Shown here one piece after another: positions 17,766-28,814 of a DNA stretch of 64,000 nucleotides; position 1 is the stretch's first letter, and every line of letters starts with the position of its first letter. The stretch is from positions 124,001-188,000 of the forward strand of contig NZ_CANNGQ010000005.1 in assembly GCF_947504145.1 (NCBI RefSeq), given 5' to 3'. The notes under the pieces were generated by a model. It ran no database searches. It worked only from the letters and a program-made list of their open reading frames with translations, and was not told where the DNA came from. This stretch comes from an uncultured Microbulbifer sp. (GTDB taxonomy: Bacteria; Pseudomonadota; Gammaproteobacteria; Pseudomonadales; Cellvibrionaceae). Both the position numbers and the translations under genes were made by a program.

Positions 17766-18812
17766 TCAGTTGGGGGAATCTCCGGTGGAGTCCCGCACCA
17801 GCAGTTCCGGCACAAACTTTTTCAGAATACCCGCGTCCTTGTTGGCCGCGGCGCTCTCGGCGGCACTTTTGCTGCGCGCCTTGTTCAATACCAGGGCGGC
17901 AGCGCATTTGGCGATTTCATTGTTCGGCTGGTGTGCAGTGGTGAGTTTCGGCCAAGTCTGACGGGAGAAGGGGCTGTCCTCGAAGCCGACAATAGACAGC
18001 TGCTGGGGAATTTCGATGTGCATCAAGCGTGCAGCGAACAGTGCGCCCGCCGCCATTTCATCGTTACTGGCAAATATCGCAGTGGGCGGGTTGTCCTGCT
18101 CCAGCAGGTGCTTTGCACCATTCACGCCAGAGTCGAATGAGTACTCACCGGCAACAATCAGTTCCGGATCAATGGTAATGCCAGCCTGTTGCAGGGCTTC
18201 TTTATAGCCCTCGAGGCGCCCGTGGGTGGATACGTGTTCTTCACCACCGCAGAGAAAGCCGATGCGCTTGTGACCGTGTTCGATCAGGTGCCTGGTGATG
18301 TCGTAGGCGGCGGCGGTATCGTCCACCTGGATGCAGTTGTCTTCGTCCCCTTCGGCCGCGCCGCTGGATACGATACGCACATAGTCGAGGCCGAGTTTCT
18401 TCACCTCTTCGATCACCGATTGGGTCTCAGAGAAGGGTGGGGTGAGTACCACACCGGCGACCTTGGAGTGCTCCACCAGTGCGCGCAGCTCGTCGTTGAC
18501 GGTAGAGGATTTGGAGTTACTGGGGTGGATCAGCAGCTCGTAACCGCGGGCCTTGCAGGCCTCGAGGATACCGTTCTGCATGTCGATGACGTAATAGGCG
18601 TTGGGATTGTCGTAGATCAGCGCAATGGTATAGCTGCGAGTGCCCGCGAGATTGCGCGCCGCCAGATTTGGCTGGTAGTGGAGTTCCTCCACCGCATCCA
18701 TCACCTTTTTGCGTGTGGCCGGGCGCACCGACGGCTCATTGTTGATAACCCGCGAAACGGTCTTGATCGATACCCCGGCCCTTGCGGCCACGTCGTTGAT
18801 GGTGCTCTTCAT
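17766..18812 (-). CDS. nagR: LacI-family transcriptional regulator, probable NagR
   Basis: A repressor with an N-terminal LacI helix-turn-helix (INDVAARAGVSIKTVSRVIN at about 5-24) and hinge (NLAARNLAGTRS). A periplasmic-binding-protein-like effector domain extends to the end. From the ATG at 18812 it has 348 residues. It lies between the nag operon and pgi, with copies of one palindrome before both, so it is the best candidate to bind them and respond to a GlcNAc metabolite. In known NagR systems the inducer is GlcNAc-6-P; that is inference here. Confidence 0.87.
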   Translation of the reverse strand: MKSTINDVAARAGVSIKTVSRVINNEPSVRPATRKKVMDAVEELHYQPNLAARNLAGTRSYTIALIYDNPNAYYVIDMQNGILEACKARGYELLIHPSNSKSSTVNDELRALVEHSKVAGVVLTPPFSETQSVIEEVKKLGLDYVRIVSSGAAEGDEDNCIQVDDTAAAYDITRHLIEHGHKRIGFLCGGEEHVSTHGRLEGYKEALQQAGITIDPELIVAGEYSFDSGVNGAKHLLEQDNPPTAIFASNDEMAAGALFAARLMHIEIPQQLSIVGFEDSPFSRQTWPKLTTAHQPNNEIAKCAAALVLNKARSKSAAESAAANKDAGILKKFVPELLVRDSTGDSPN

Positions 18813-19027
18813 GGTCGGCAATGTTCCTTATCCATCCCAGCCGCGCAGTTTACCCCTTTGAGGGCTGCGCGACGATGGCTTTATAGTCATTCGTCGTTTT
18901 GGCGCCGGCTTTGCCTGCTAAACCCGTGTTTTCGCCGCGGTTTCCTTCAATTTTAGAGCTTTTCAGGCTTTTTGCGTTGCCGGGGTACAAGGGCGGCCAC
19001 CGATACGTGGCCGCAGTTCCGGATTCC

Positions 19028-19042
19028 TGAAAGAAAACTACA
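19028..19042. promoter_or_regulatory. HexR-like site upstream of pgi
   Basis: TGAAAGAAAACTACA on the plus strand reads TGTAGTTTTCTTTCA on the other strand. It matches about 13 of 15 positions of the HexR consensus (TGTARTWWWWYTACA), known to govern zwf, edd, eda, gap and pyk in gammaproteobacteria. No hexR gene is in the window, and the match could be chance. Confidence 0.35.
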
Positions 19043-19087
19043 AACTCAATTGACAGGGTTTGTCCTCTATGTGACCCTTTTGCCATA

Positions 19088-19104
19088 TTGACAGCGTTGT
19101 CATT
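19088..19104. promoter_or_regulatory. NagR-type operator upstream of pgi
   Basis: TTGACAGCGTTGTCATT is the same palindrome as before nagK. It starts with a perfect -35 hexamer TTGACA, so repressor and polymerase would compete. The site lies 64 bases before the pgi ATG. Confidence 0.85.
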
Positions 19105-19167
19105 TAATAAACAAGAATAACCGGTGCCCGCCACCCTCCGGTGGGCGCCACTTTCAGGGGGCACACC

Positions 19168-20895
19168 ATGCAAGATGCACACTCTCATTCCGCGATTTCC
19201 CATTCCGCCATCTGGCGGGCACTGCAAACGCAGGCCGCAGAGCTAAAGCAGCGCGAACTCAAAGACCTGTTTGCCGAAGAACCCCAGCGCGCTCGGGATT
19301 TCTCCCTGGAATTGCCGCATTTCCTGCTGGATTACTCCAAAAACCATATTGACCAGTCAGTTTTTGTAAATTTATTACGCTTGGCGGACGAGGCTGGGCT
19401 GGAGCAGTGGCGGCGGGACTTTTTCTCGGGCAAGCCCATCAATGCCACCGAGGGGCGGCCTGTTCTACACCCCGCACTGCGCGGCGGTCTCGAGGCTGAT
19501 CTCGAAGTGGGCGGGGTATCCGTCACAGGAGCAGTGGAGGCCGAATTGCAGCGCTTGAAAGAGCTTGTAGTTTTACTACATAATGGCCACTTGACGGGTT
19601 GCAGCGGTAAGCGGATTACCGATGTCGTCAATCTTGGTGTTGGCGGCTCCCATTTGGGGCCACAGACAGCCATCGAAGCATTGCGTGCCCATCGGAAGGG
19701 CGATGTCGCAGTGCATTTTGTTTCCAATGTGGATGGAACCCAGCTCACGGATGTGCTGGCCGGCCTGGATGCCGAATCGACTTTATTCATCGTCTCGTCC
19801 AAGACCTTCACGACCAGCGAGACGATGACCAACGCGCGCAGTGGGCTCAAGTGGCTGCAGCGCGCGGCACCGGAAGTGCCGGCAGAGACGTTGGTGCAGC
19901 GGCACTTTGTGGGTGTCACCGCGAGCCCGGACAAGGCGCAGCAGTTCGGCATTCTGCCGGAGCGCACCTACAGCTTCTGGGATTGGGTTGGCGGCCGCTA
20001 CTCACTGTGGTCGTCCATCGGCCTGCCCATCGCCATCGCCTGTGGGTTCGATAATTTTCGGGCGCTGCTGGATGGGGCCGCGGAGATGGATCGCCACTTC
20101 CGCGAGGCACCGTTTGCCCAGAACGCGCCGGTGATCATGGCGCTGCTGAGTGTCTGGTACTGCACCTTTATGGGGTATCCCGCCCAGGCGGTACTGCCCT
20201 ACGACCAGGCACTGCATATGTTGCCCGCCTATCTGCAGCAGGCGGATATGGAGAGCAACGGCAAATCTACCACCCGTGCGGGGGTGGAGGTGGACTACGC
20301 AACCGGCCCACTAATATGGGGCCAGACCGGTATCAACGGGCAGCATGCTTTTTACCAGTATCTGCACCAGAGCCCGGAAGTGGTTCCCGCGGACTTTATC
20401 GGTAGCGTGATCCCGGGGCACGACCTCGAAGGTCACCACGAGATACTACTGGCCAACATGTTCGCCCAGAGTCAGGCACTGATGAACGGCGTGGATGCGG
20501 AGTCAGTCAGTCGTGAACTGGCAGCCAAAGGGCTGTCGCCAAAAGAAATAAAAAGGCTCACCCCGTTCAAAGTACACAGGGGTGGAAAGCCTAGTAACAC
20601 AATACTCTTGAAGGAGTTGACCCCCCGATCACTGGGAGGGCTGATTGCACTCTATGAGCACAAAATTTTTGTTCAGGGTGTGATCCTGCAAATTTATTCC
20701 TTTGATCAGTGGGGCGTGGAACTTGGTAAAGGTCTGGCCAGCAAACTGGAGCCGAAACTGGCTGCCGGTGACCTGTCCGCAGAAGACGGTTCCACCACCC
20801 AACTGATCGAATACTACCGCCGGATAAACGGCGCGGTTACGTCCACGGAGCTACCTGAAGTTGGGGTGGCTGAGTCTGCCGGAGAACAGGCTTAA
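19168..20895 (+). CDS. pgi: Glucose-6-phosphate isomerase
   Basis: Interconverts Fru-6-P and Glc-6-P. Here it would feed Fru-6-P from GlcNAc into the Entner-Doudoroff route. From the ATG at 19168 it has 575 residues, slightly longer than the E. coli enzyme. Family signatures: GVGGSHLGP, FVSNVDGT, SSKTFTTSETM, FWDWVGGRYS and the lysine segment TPRSLGGLIALYEHK near the C-terminus. A GTG at 19141 is possible but less likely. It is first in the run pgi-edd-zwf-pgl-eda-gap. Confidence 0.95.
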   Translation: MQDAHSHSAISHSAIWRALQTQAAELKQRELKDLFAEEPQRARDFSLELPHFLLDYSKNHIDQSVFVNLLRLADEAGLEQWRRDFFSGKPINATEGRPVLHPALRGGLEADLEVGGVSVTGAVEAELQRLKELVVLLHNGHLTGCSGKRITDVVNLGVGGSHLGPQTAIEALRAHRKGDVAVHFVSNVDGTQLTDVLAGLDAESTLFIVSSKTFTTSETMTNARSGLKWLQRAAPEVPAETLVQRHFVGVTASPDKAQQFGILPERTYSFWDWVGGRYSLWSSIGLPIAIACGFDNFRALLDGAAEMDRHFREAPFAQNAPVIMALLSVWYCTFMGYPAQAVLPYDQALHMLPAYLQQADMESNGKSTTRAGVEVDYATGPLIWGQTGINGQHAFYQYLHQSPEVVPADFIGSVIPGHDLEGHHEILLANMFAQSQALMNGVDAESVSRELAAKGLSPKEIKRLTPFKVHRGGKPSNTILLKELTPRSLGGLIALYEHKIFVQGVILQIYSFDQWGVELGKGLASKLEPKLAAGDLSAEDGSTTQLIEYYRRINGAVTSTELPEVGVAESAGEQA

Positions 20896-20949
20896 CTGCA
20901 GCGATGCAACAGCGTGTGACGAACTGATAAAAAACGAAGAGTTAAACAA

Positions 20950-22782
<1,833 letters not shown>

Positions 22783-22838
22783 CTGAATTTCGCGCGGCCA
22801 CCTGCTGGGTAGAGGCTGCGCAACTTGAGAGCAAAACA

Positions 22839-24296
22839 ATGGCAAACTCATTCGACATGGTACTGTTTGGCGGCGGCGGGGATCTGTCGCTGCGCAAACT
22901 GATTCCGGCCCTGTACCGGGCGTATATTGAAGGTGGCCTGAACAAGGACACCCGTATTCTTCCTATCTGTCGTCGCCAGGACGACGCTGATGCCTACCTG
23001 AAAACCGCACAGCAAGCGCTGAAAACCCACCTGCGCGATGGCGAATACAGCGATAAAAGCTGGAAAGAGTTCAGCCAGATGTTGCGTGCCGCCGCGCTGG
23101 ATATTTCCAAGCCGGACGAGCAGTGGGACGCCCTGGTAGACATCCTCGGTAAAGACACCGAGCGCACCCGGCTGTTTTACCTGGCCATCCCGCCCGCGGT
23201 ATTTGGTCCCTGCTGTGAAAACCTCTCGGTAAAGGGACTGATCCACGAAAACTCCCGCGTAGTAGTGGAAAAGCCGCTGGGCTACAACGCCAAAACTTCC
23301 GACGAGATCAACAGCAAGATCGCCGAGTATTTCCCGGAAGACAGTATTTTCCGTATCGACCACTATCTGGGTAAAGAGACCGTCCAGAACCTGCTGGCAC
23401 TGCGTTTCAGCAATGTACTGTTTGAGCAGCTGTGGGATGCGAAAACCATCGATCATATCCAGATCAGCATTTCTGAAACCGTGGGCCTGGAAGGGCGCGC
23501 GGGTTTTTATGATGACACTGGCGCTATGCGCGACATGGTGCAGAATCACCTGTTGCAACTGCTGTGTCTGATCGCCATGGAATCCCCCAATAGCATGTCC
23601 GCGCGCAACATCCGCTCGGAAAAAATCAAGGTGCTGGAAGCGCTGCGTCCGCTCATTGACGACAGTGTGGATAGCAACATCGTGCGCGGTCAGTACGTGG
23701 CCGGCGGCCTGGGTAAAGAGCTGGTGCCCGGTTACCTGGAAGAACTGAAAGCGCCGAACAGTACCACCGAAACCTTCGTGGCCATTCGTGCGCATATCGA
23801 CAACTGGCGCTGGACCGGTGTGCCGTTTTATCTGCGCACTGGCAAGCGTATGGAAAAGCGCTGCGCTGAGATTGTGATCCAGTACAAAAAGGTGTCCCAC
23901 AGCGTTTATCAGCCGGAAGCGGGCGAAGTGCTGCCCAACCGCCTGGTTATCCGCTTGCAGCCGGAAGAGAGCATCAAGCTGGTATTGATGGCCAAGAAGA
24001 TGGACAGCCTCACCATGGAGTTGCAACCGGTGGAGCTGAACCTGACTCTGTCCGACACCTATGACAGTTTCAAAAGTGACGCCTACAAGCGTCTGATGCT
24101 GGATGCGGCGGCGAACAACTCCGCACTGTTTATTCACCGCGAAGAAGTTGCCGCGGCCTGGGCCTGGGTCGATCCGATTATTGATCACTGGCGCGATACC
24201 GCCAACCAGCCACAGCTGTACCGCGCAGGTACCTGGGGGCCGCAGGCTTCCAGCCAGTTGCTGGCAGAGAACGGTCACCACTGGTTTAACCCCTAG
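22839..24296 (+). CDS. zwf: Glucose-6-phosphate 1-dehydrogenase
   Basis: Oxidises Glc-6-P to 6-phosphogluconolactone with NAD(P)+. The protein has 485 residues. The nucleotide-binding loop is FGGGGDLSLRKL at 10-21, slightly unlike the common GASGDL. The substrate-site motif RIDHYLGK, with its catalytic His and Lys, is at 172-179, and EKPLG is at 144-148. It lies between edd and pgl in the probable operon. Cofactor preference cannot be read with confidence. Confidence 0.95.
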   Translation: MANSFDMVLFGGGGDLSLRKLIPALYRAYIEGGLNKDTRILPICRRQDDADAYLKTAQQALKTHLRDGEYSDKSWKEFSQMLRAAALDISKPDEQWDALVDILGKDTERTRLFYLAIPPAVFGPCCENLSVKGLIHENSRVVVEKPLGYNAKTSDEINSKIAEYFPEDSIFRIDHYLGKETVQNLLALRFSNVLFEQLWDAKTIDHIQISISETVGLEGRAGFYDDTGAMRDMVQNHLLQLLCLIAMESPNSMSARNIRSEKIKVLEALRPLIDDSVDSNIVRGQYVAGGLGKELVPGYLEELKAPNSTTETFVAIRAHIDNWRWTGVPFYLRTGKRMEKRCAEIVIQYKKVSHSVYQPEAGEVLPNRLVIRLQPEESIKLVLMAKKMDSLTMELQPVELNLTLSDTYDSFKSDAYKRLMLDAAANNSALFIHREEVAAAWAWVDPIIDHWRDTANQPQLYRAGTWGPQASSQLLAENGHHWFNP

Positions 24297-24354
24297 TTGA
24301 GCCGTGAAAAGAAATTGAGAGCCGCCGGGCAAAACCATTAACAAGGTCTGAGAC

Positions 24355-25065
24355 ATGGTTGAAGAGAAATTTTTTGCAGACAGGGAAAAGCTCACGCTGT
24401 CGCTCGCCAATGAGTGTGCGGCAGCGCTGCATGCCGGTATCAAGGCGAACGGGCAGGCCACTTTCCTGGTCAGCGGCGGCAGCTCGCCCGAGCCGGTTTA
24501 TCGCGAACTGTCCCGTCGCCCTCTGCCCTGGCAGAACGTGAATGTGGCACTGGTGGATGAGCGCTGGGTAGAGAAAGACGAGCCCGGTAGTAACCTCGCG
24601 TTCATCACCAACAGTCTTCTTCAAAACGAAGCGGCGAAGGCGCCTTGCCTGGGCATGAAAAATTCTGCGGCTACGCCCGCAGAAGGTGAAGCGGATTGCG
24701 AGCGCGCCTACCAGGAGTTGCCGCGCCCGTACGACGTGTGCGTGCTCGGCATGGGGAATGACGGCCACACCGCGTCTTTCTTCCCGTATGCAGAAGGATT
24801 GGATGAAGCGCTGGATGCGAAAGGTGAAAAGCTGTGCAAAGCAATTACCGCCAAGCAAAGTGCGGTAACCGGTGCGCACACCGAGCGCATGACGCTCACC
24901 CTTGCTGCTATTTTGCAGGCAAAAGAAATCAAGCTGCTGATTACCGGTGAAGAAAAGCTCAAGGTCTACCGCCAGGCGCTACTGGGGAATGACGAGCAGG
25001 AAATGCCGGTGCGCAGCATTCTCAAGCAGGGGTTGAAGCCAGTTACTGTGTACTGGGCCCCTTAA
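24355..25065 (+). CDS. pgl: 6-phosphogluconolactonase
   Basis: Hydrolyses 6-phosphogluconolactone. A 236-residue member of the DevB/NagB-like lactonase family, with the substrate-phosphate loop VSGGSSPEPVY near 38 and the catalytic region GMGNDGHTASFFP near 136. NagB-type sugar isomerases share this fold. The position between zwf and eda, and the GMGxDGHTASxFP signature, favour the lactonase over a second GlcN-6-P deaminase. Confidence 0.94.
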   Translation: MVEEKFFADREKLTLSLANECAAALHAGIKANGQATFLVSGGSSPEPVYRELSRRPLPWQNVNVALVDERWVEKDEPGSNLAFITNSLLQNEAAKAPCLGMKNSAATPAEGEADCERAYQELPRPYDVCVLGMGNDGHTASFFPYAEGLDEALDAKGEKLCKAITAKQSAVTGAHTERMTLTLAAILQAKEIKLLITGEEKLKVYRQALLGNDEQEMPVRSILKQGLKPVTVYWAP

Positions 25066-25107
25066 AGTAAATAACAACCGAATTTTGACGAGTTTTAGGA
25101 CGTGATG

Positions 25108-25737
25108 ATGCAACAGACTCTGGTACCCGTATTGGAACAGGCTGGCGTAGTGCCAGTCATCGTAGTGGACAAGGTGAGCGATGCGCTGCCGCTGGCTCAG
25201 GCCCTGGTTGAAGGCGGCCTGAATGTTCTGGAAGTCACCCTGCGTACCGAAGCCGCGCTGGCTGCGGTGGAAGAAATCGCCAAGCATCTGCCCGATGCCT
25301 ACGTGGGTACCGGCACCGTGCTGAACGCGGACGATATTCGCCGCTCTGTAGATGCCGGCGCAACTTTCATGGTGAGCCCTGGTACTACTGAAGCGCTGCT
25401 TGACGCCGCTGCCGATGCGACCGTGCCGCTGTTGCCCGGCGCCGCAAATCCATCTGAAGTCATGCGTCTTCTGGAGCGCGGTTACCACTACCAGAAATTC
25501 TTCCCGGCGGAAGCGGCCGGCGGTATCCCGATGCTGAAATCCATCGGTGGACCCCTCGGCAAGGTGAAGTTCTGCCCCACTGGCGGTGTCAGCCCGCAGA
25601 ACGCGAAAGACTACCTGGCTCTCTCCAACGTAGTTTGTGTTGGTGGTTCCTGGATGGCGGCACCGAAATTGGTTGCAGAAAAAAATTGGGCGGAAATTAC
25701 CCGCCTGGCCAAGGAGGCCTCGCTGCTGAAGGGGTAA
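25108..25737 (+). CDS. eda: KDPG/KHG aldolase
   Basis: Splits KDPG to pyruvate and glyceraldehyde-3-P. From the ATG at 25108 it has 209 residues. The Schiff-base lysine is K130 in YHYQKFFPAE and the catalytic Glu is E42 in LEVTLRT. The phosphate-binding CPTGGVS segment is also present. Three start codons lie in a row (GTG ATG ATG); the last is best spaced from the TAGGA ribosome site. With edd it completes the Entner-Doudoroff pathway. Confidence 0.95.
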   Translation: MQQTLVPVLEQAGVVPVIVVDKVSDALPLAQALVEGGLNVLEVTLRTEAALAAVEEIAKHLPDAYVGTGTVLNADDIRRSVDAGATFMVSPGTTEALLDAAADATVPLLPGAANPSEVMRLLERGYHYQKFFPAEAAGGIPMLKSIGGPLGKVKFCPTGGVSPQNAKDYLALSNVVCVGGSWMAAPKLVAEKNWAEITRLAKEASLLKG

Positions 25738-25772
25738 GGCTCTGAGCAGTAATTATTTCGAGTAGTGAGCAT

Positions 25773-25798
25773 GTGCTGGGGGGGAGTACACCCGGCAC
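25773..25798 (+). other. Hairpin in the eda-gap spacer
   Basis: GTGCTGGG pairs with CCCGGCAC (one G-T pair) around a purine-rich loop. No U-tract follows, so it is unlikely to terminate. It may mark RNA processing or protect the 5' end of the gap message. Confidence 0.35.
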
Positions 25799-25845
25799 CA
25801 ACAACAAAAAATTATTCATTTACAAGACACAGAGGGTGTAGCGAT

Positions 25846-26859
25846 ATGAAACTTAGAATTGCTATCAACGGCTATGGCCGCATTGGCCGCAACGTAACGC
25901 GCGCGATCTACGAATCTGGCTATAACGATCGTATCCAGCTGGTTGCCATCAACGACCTGGCGCCGGTAGAGGCCAACGCGCACCTGACTCGGTTCGACAC
26001 TGTACACGGTCGCTTCAACACCGAAGTCGCCGTACAGGGCGAGGATCTGGTTATCGGTGGTGACACCGTGAAAGTCTGCCAGGAGCGCAACCCGGCTGCA
26101 TTGCCTTGGGGCGAGTTGGAAGTGGATCTGGTACTGGAATGTACTGGCCTGTTCACCAGCAAAGAAGCCGCTTCTCAGCACATGCAGGCAGGCGCAAAAG
26201 CGGTACTGATTTCCGCGCCGTCTGGCGATGCCGACCTGACCGTGGTTTACGGCGTAAACGATGACAAGCTGACTGCTGAGCACAAGGTTGTTTCCAACGC
26301 GTCTTGCACTACCAACTGCTTGGCGCCGGTAGCCAAGGTTCTGAATGAATCAATCGGTATCGAGCGCGGCTTCATGACCACCGTGCACGCTTACACCAAC
26401 GACCAGAACACTCAGGATGCCGTGCACAAAGACATCTACCGTGCCCGCGCTGCAGCCGACAACATGATCCCCACCAAGACCGGCGCTGCTGCTGCAGTAG
26501 GCCTGGTACTGCCAGAGCTGAAAGGCAAGCTGGACGGCATGGCGGTACGTGTACCGGTTAACAATGTTTCTCTGGTGGATTGCCAATTTATTGCGAGCCG
26601 CGACACCACGGTCGAAGAGATCAACGGCATCCTGCAAGACGCAGCCGGCAGCATGAAAGGCGGCGTTCTGTCTTACTGTGACCAGCCGCTGGTTTCCGTC
26701 GACTTCAACCACACGGCCGCATCCAGCCACTTCGATGCCAACCACACTCGCGTAAATGGCAACCTGGTGAAAGTGATGGCCTGGTACGACAACGAGTGGG
26801 GTTTCTCCCATCGTATGCTCGATACCGGTCTGGCCATGGCCAAAGCCCAGGGGCTGTAA
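25846..26859 (+). CDS. gap: Glyceraldehyde-3-phosphate dehydrogenase, type I
   Basis: Oxidises GAP, the second product of Eda, towards 3-phosphoglycerate. From the ATG at 25846 it has 337 residues. The Rossmann start is INGYGRIGR. The catalytic cysteine is C154 in SNASCTTNC and the partner histidine H181 in [10 protein letters not shown]. An in-frame upstream ATG at 25765 would add 27 unrelated residues across a hairpin and is rejected. A 108-base gap separates it from eda, and a terminator follows. Confidence 0.95.
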   Translation: MKLRIAINGYGRIGRNVTRAIYESGYNDRIQLVAINDLAPVEANAHLTRFDTVHGRFNTEVAVQGEDLVIGGDTVKVCQERNPAALPWGELEVDLVLECTGLFTSKEAASQHMQAGAKAVLISAPSGDADLTVVYGVNDDKLTAEHKVVSNASCTTNCLAPVAKVLNESIGIERGFMTTVHAYTNDQNTQDAVHKDIYRARAAADNMIPTKTGAAAAVGLVLPELKGKLDGMAVRVPVNNVSLVDCQFIASRDTTVEEINGILQDAAGSMKGGVLSYCDQPLVSVDFNHTAASSHFDANHTRVNGNLVKVMAWYDNEWGFSHRMLDTGLAMAKAQGL

Positions 26860-26916
26860 GCCTGGCCTGAAATACGGCCGGCTGTAACAACAGCCTGATA
26901 ACGTCATCGTTATCGC

Positions 26917-26948
26917 ACCGGAGCGGGTGCAATATCCGCTCCGGTTTT
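26917..26948 (+). terminator. Rho-independent terminator after gap
   Basis: A 10-bp stem ACCGGAGCGG/CCGCTCCGGT ends in a short T run (TTTT). It closes the pgi-to-gap run and separates pyk. Confidence 0.8.
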
Positions 26949-27035
26949 GCTTTCTGCAGTCAACGCCGACTGCCATAAAAAACGATCGCCAGAAAATACG
27001 TCTCACATCCACACGATAAAACGAATACCACCACT

Positions 27036-28472
27036 ATGATTCGCCATACAAAAATAGTTGCCACACTCGGCCCAGGTACTGACAAGCCGCGTGTTATTGA
27101 CGAGATTATCCGCGCCGGCGTCAACGTCGTACGCCTGAACTTTTCCCACGGCAGTGCCGACGACCACCGCAAACGCGTGGAAGAAGTGCGCCGTGCCGCC
27201 GCTGAGCAAAACAAACTGGTTGCCGTTCTCGGTGACCTGCAGGGCCCGAAGATCCGTATCGCCCGCTTTGCCGAAGGCAGCATCTTTCTGGAGAATAATG
27301 CTGAGTTCACCCTCGACGCCGACTGCCCGAACGAGGGTGGTAACCAGCAGAAAGTAGGAGTGGACTACCCGTCCCTGATCGCCGACTGTAAACCCGGCAA
27401 CATCCTGCTGCTGGACGACGGTAAGATCCGCCTGGAAGTGACTGGCGGTACCAATACCAAGCTGTTCACCCGCGTGCTGCAGGGCGGCAAGCTGTCCAAC
27501 AATAAAGGTATCAACCTGTTGGGCGGAGGCCTTTCTGCACCGGCGCTCACAGAAAAAGACTATCGGGATATTAAACTCGCCGCTGAGCTGGATGTAGATT
27601 TCCTCGCGGTCAGTTTCCCGCGCAGTGGCGAAGATCTGGATATCGCGCGCAAGGCCATGCGCGAAGCTGGCAGCAATGCCGCAATCGTCGCCAAGGTTGA
27701 GCGCGCGGAAGCAGTAAACAACGATGAGCAGATGGACGGAATTATCCTCGCGTCCGACGTGATCATGGTTGCCCGTGGCGACCTGGGTGTGGAAATTGGT
27801 GATTCCGCTCTGGTAGGCGTGCAGAAAAAACTGATCAACCGCGCTAACGCTCTGAACCGCGGTGTGATCACTGCAACCCAGATGATGGAATCCATGATCA
27901 CCAGCCCGACGCCTACTCGCGCGGAAGTCATGGATGTGGCCAACGCGGTGCTCGACGGCACCGATGCGGTGATGCTGTCCGCAGAAACCGCTGCCGGTGA
28001 TTTCCCGGTTGCCGCTGTGGAATCCATGGCTGAAGTGGTTGTGGGTGCAGAGCAATACCTGGGCACTACCTCTCGCCCGGCCGCGGATCGCTCTTCGTCC
28101 GAGACCATCGATACCGTGATCGCCCAGGCGGCTATTGAGTCCGCTGCCCGGGTGGAAAACCTGTGCGCCGTTGCCGCGCTCACCGAGTCTGGTCGCACCC
28201 CGCGCATCATGTCTCGTGCCACCAGCCAGCTGCCGATTTACGCTCTCACACGCCACTCCCGTGTTGCGCGCCAGCTGGTGCTGCTGCGTGGCGTCGAGCC
28301 CATCGAGTTTGACCCGGCCTCCGTGCCCCTGGGCCACTTGACCGATGCCATCGTGGAAGTGCTGGGCTCACGCCTTACTCTGGAAAAGGGCCAGCGTATC
28401 CTGATTACTCAGGGTGAACGCCTGAACATGGGTGGCGGCACCAGTTCCATGCGTATCAAAGAAATCGAGTAA
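27036..28472 (+). CDS. pyk: Pyruvate kinase
   Basis: Makes pyruvate and ATP from phosphoenolpyruvate. The 478-residue length is closer to the PykA (type II) form than to PykF. Signatures: LNFSHG at 34-39, DLQGPKIR, KVERAEAV with the catalytic lysine, MVARGDLGVEIG and ATQMMESM. It lies behind its own terminator-bounded segment, 176 bases after gap. With it the island reaches pyruvate by both arms of the Entner-Doudoroff route, except for the pgk, gpm and eno steps, which are not here. Confidence 0.95.
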   Translation: MIRHTKIVATLGPGTDKPRVIDEIIRAGVNVVRLNFSHGSADDHRKRVEEVRRAAAEQNKLVAVLGDLQGPKIRIARFAEGSIFLENNAEFTLDADCPNEGGNQQKVGVDYPSLIADCKPGNILLLDDGKIRLEVTGGTNTKLFTRVLQGGKLSNNKGINLLGGGLSAPALTEKDYRDIKLAAELDVDFLAVSFPRSGEDLDIARKAMREAGSNAAIVAKVERAEAVNNDEQMDGIILASDVIMVARGDLGVEIGDSALVGVQKKLINRANALNRGVITATQMMESMITSPTPTRAEVMDVANAVLDGTDAVMLSAETAAGDFPVAAVESMAEVVVGAEQYLGTTSRPAADRSSSETIDTVIAQAAIESAARVENLCAVAALTESGRTPRIMSRATSQLPIYALTRHSRVARQLVLLRGVEPIEFDPASVPLGHLTDAIVEVLGSRLTLEKGQRILITQGERLNMGGGTSSMRIKEIE

Positions 28473-28496
28473 GTATCCGAGCGAGATCTTTCCCAA

Positions 28497-28527
28497 ACTC
28501 CCGGCTTAATGCCGGGAGTTTTGTTTT
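28497..28527 (+). terminator. Rho-independent terminator after pyk
   Basis: ACTCCCGGC, loop TTAAT, GCCGGGAGT, followed by TTTGTTTT. The stem is a perfect 9 bp. Confidence 0.88.
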
Positions 28528-28772
28528 CGGCTCCAGAGAACAAGGGGATGGATGGAGCGGGGCGCTCGTGAGGCTGCGCGCTGGCGTGGACTGAATAGTC
28601 AGCCATGAGGGTTGTACAATTTTTGTCCTGCTGTTTGCCGGGTTTCGGCGTGTTTTCGCTCCCTTCTGTCACAATAGACAGGTTCTGGTGGCAAAAAACT
28701 GTAAAAATCCCAGATAATTTCCCCCGAGCCCTGTAGCTTTTTCTTTTCATTCTGTGTATTGTCGATCTTGAG

Positions 28773-28790
28773 AATGACAGCGCTATCATA
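28773..28790. promoter_or_regulatory. NagR-type operator 1 of the TonB receptor
   Basis: AATGACAGCGCTATCATA matches the nagK and pgi operators except for an A in the right half-site. It is the distal of two tandem copies whose centres are 24 bp apart. Confidence 0.82.
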
Positions 28791-28796
28791 AAAATG

Positions 28797-28814
28797 AATG
28801 ACAGCGCTATCATT
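28797..28814. promoter_or_regulatory. NagR-type operator 2 of the TonB receptor
   Basis: AATGACAGCGCTATCATT is the proximal copy, 67 bases before the start codon. It shares the same A variant as operator 1, suggesting a local duplication. ATGACA within it could act as a -35, with TACAAG at 28821 as a poor -10. Confidence 0.82.

Larger units (their letters stand above)
18813..19167. other. Divergent control region between nagR and pgi
   Basis: 355 bases holding a NagR operator at 19088 and a HexR-like palindrome at 19028. TTGACA occurs at 19050 and again inside the operator. No coding sequence was recognised. Confidence 0.65.

Noticed and set aside
22848..24461. Long open frame (537 codons) on the minus strand opposite zwf, and similar long antisense frames opposite edd, purC, nagA, gatA and rhlB
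   Set aside because: They are mirror images of GC-rich codon usage. None has a ribosome site, signal, recognisable motif or sensible neighbour, while the opposite strand carries complete, well-known enzymes.
24355..25065. A second glucosamine-6-phosphate deaminase (NagB-I), because lactonases share the fold
   Set aside because: The GMGNDGHTASFFP signature and the position between zwf and eda indicate 6-phosphogluconolactonase.
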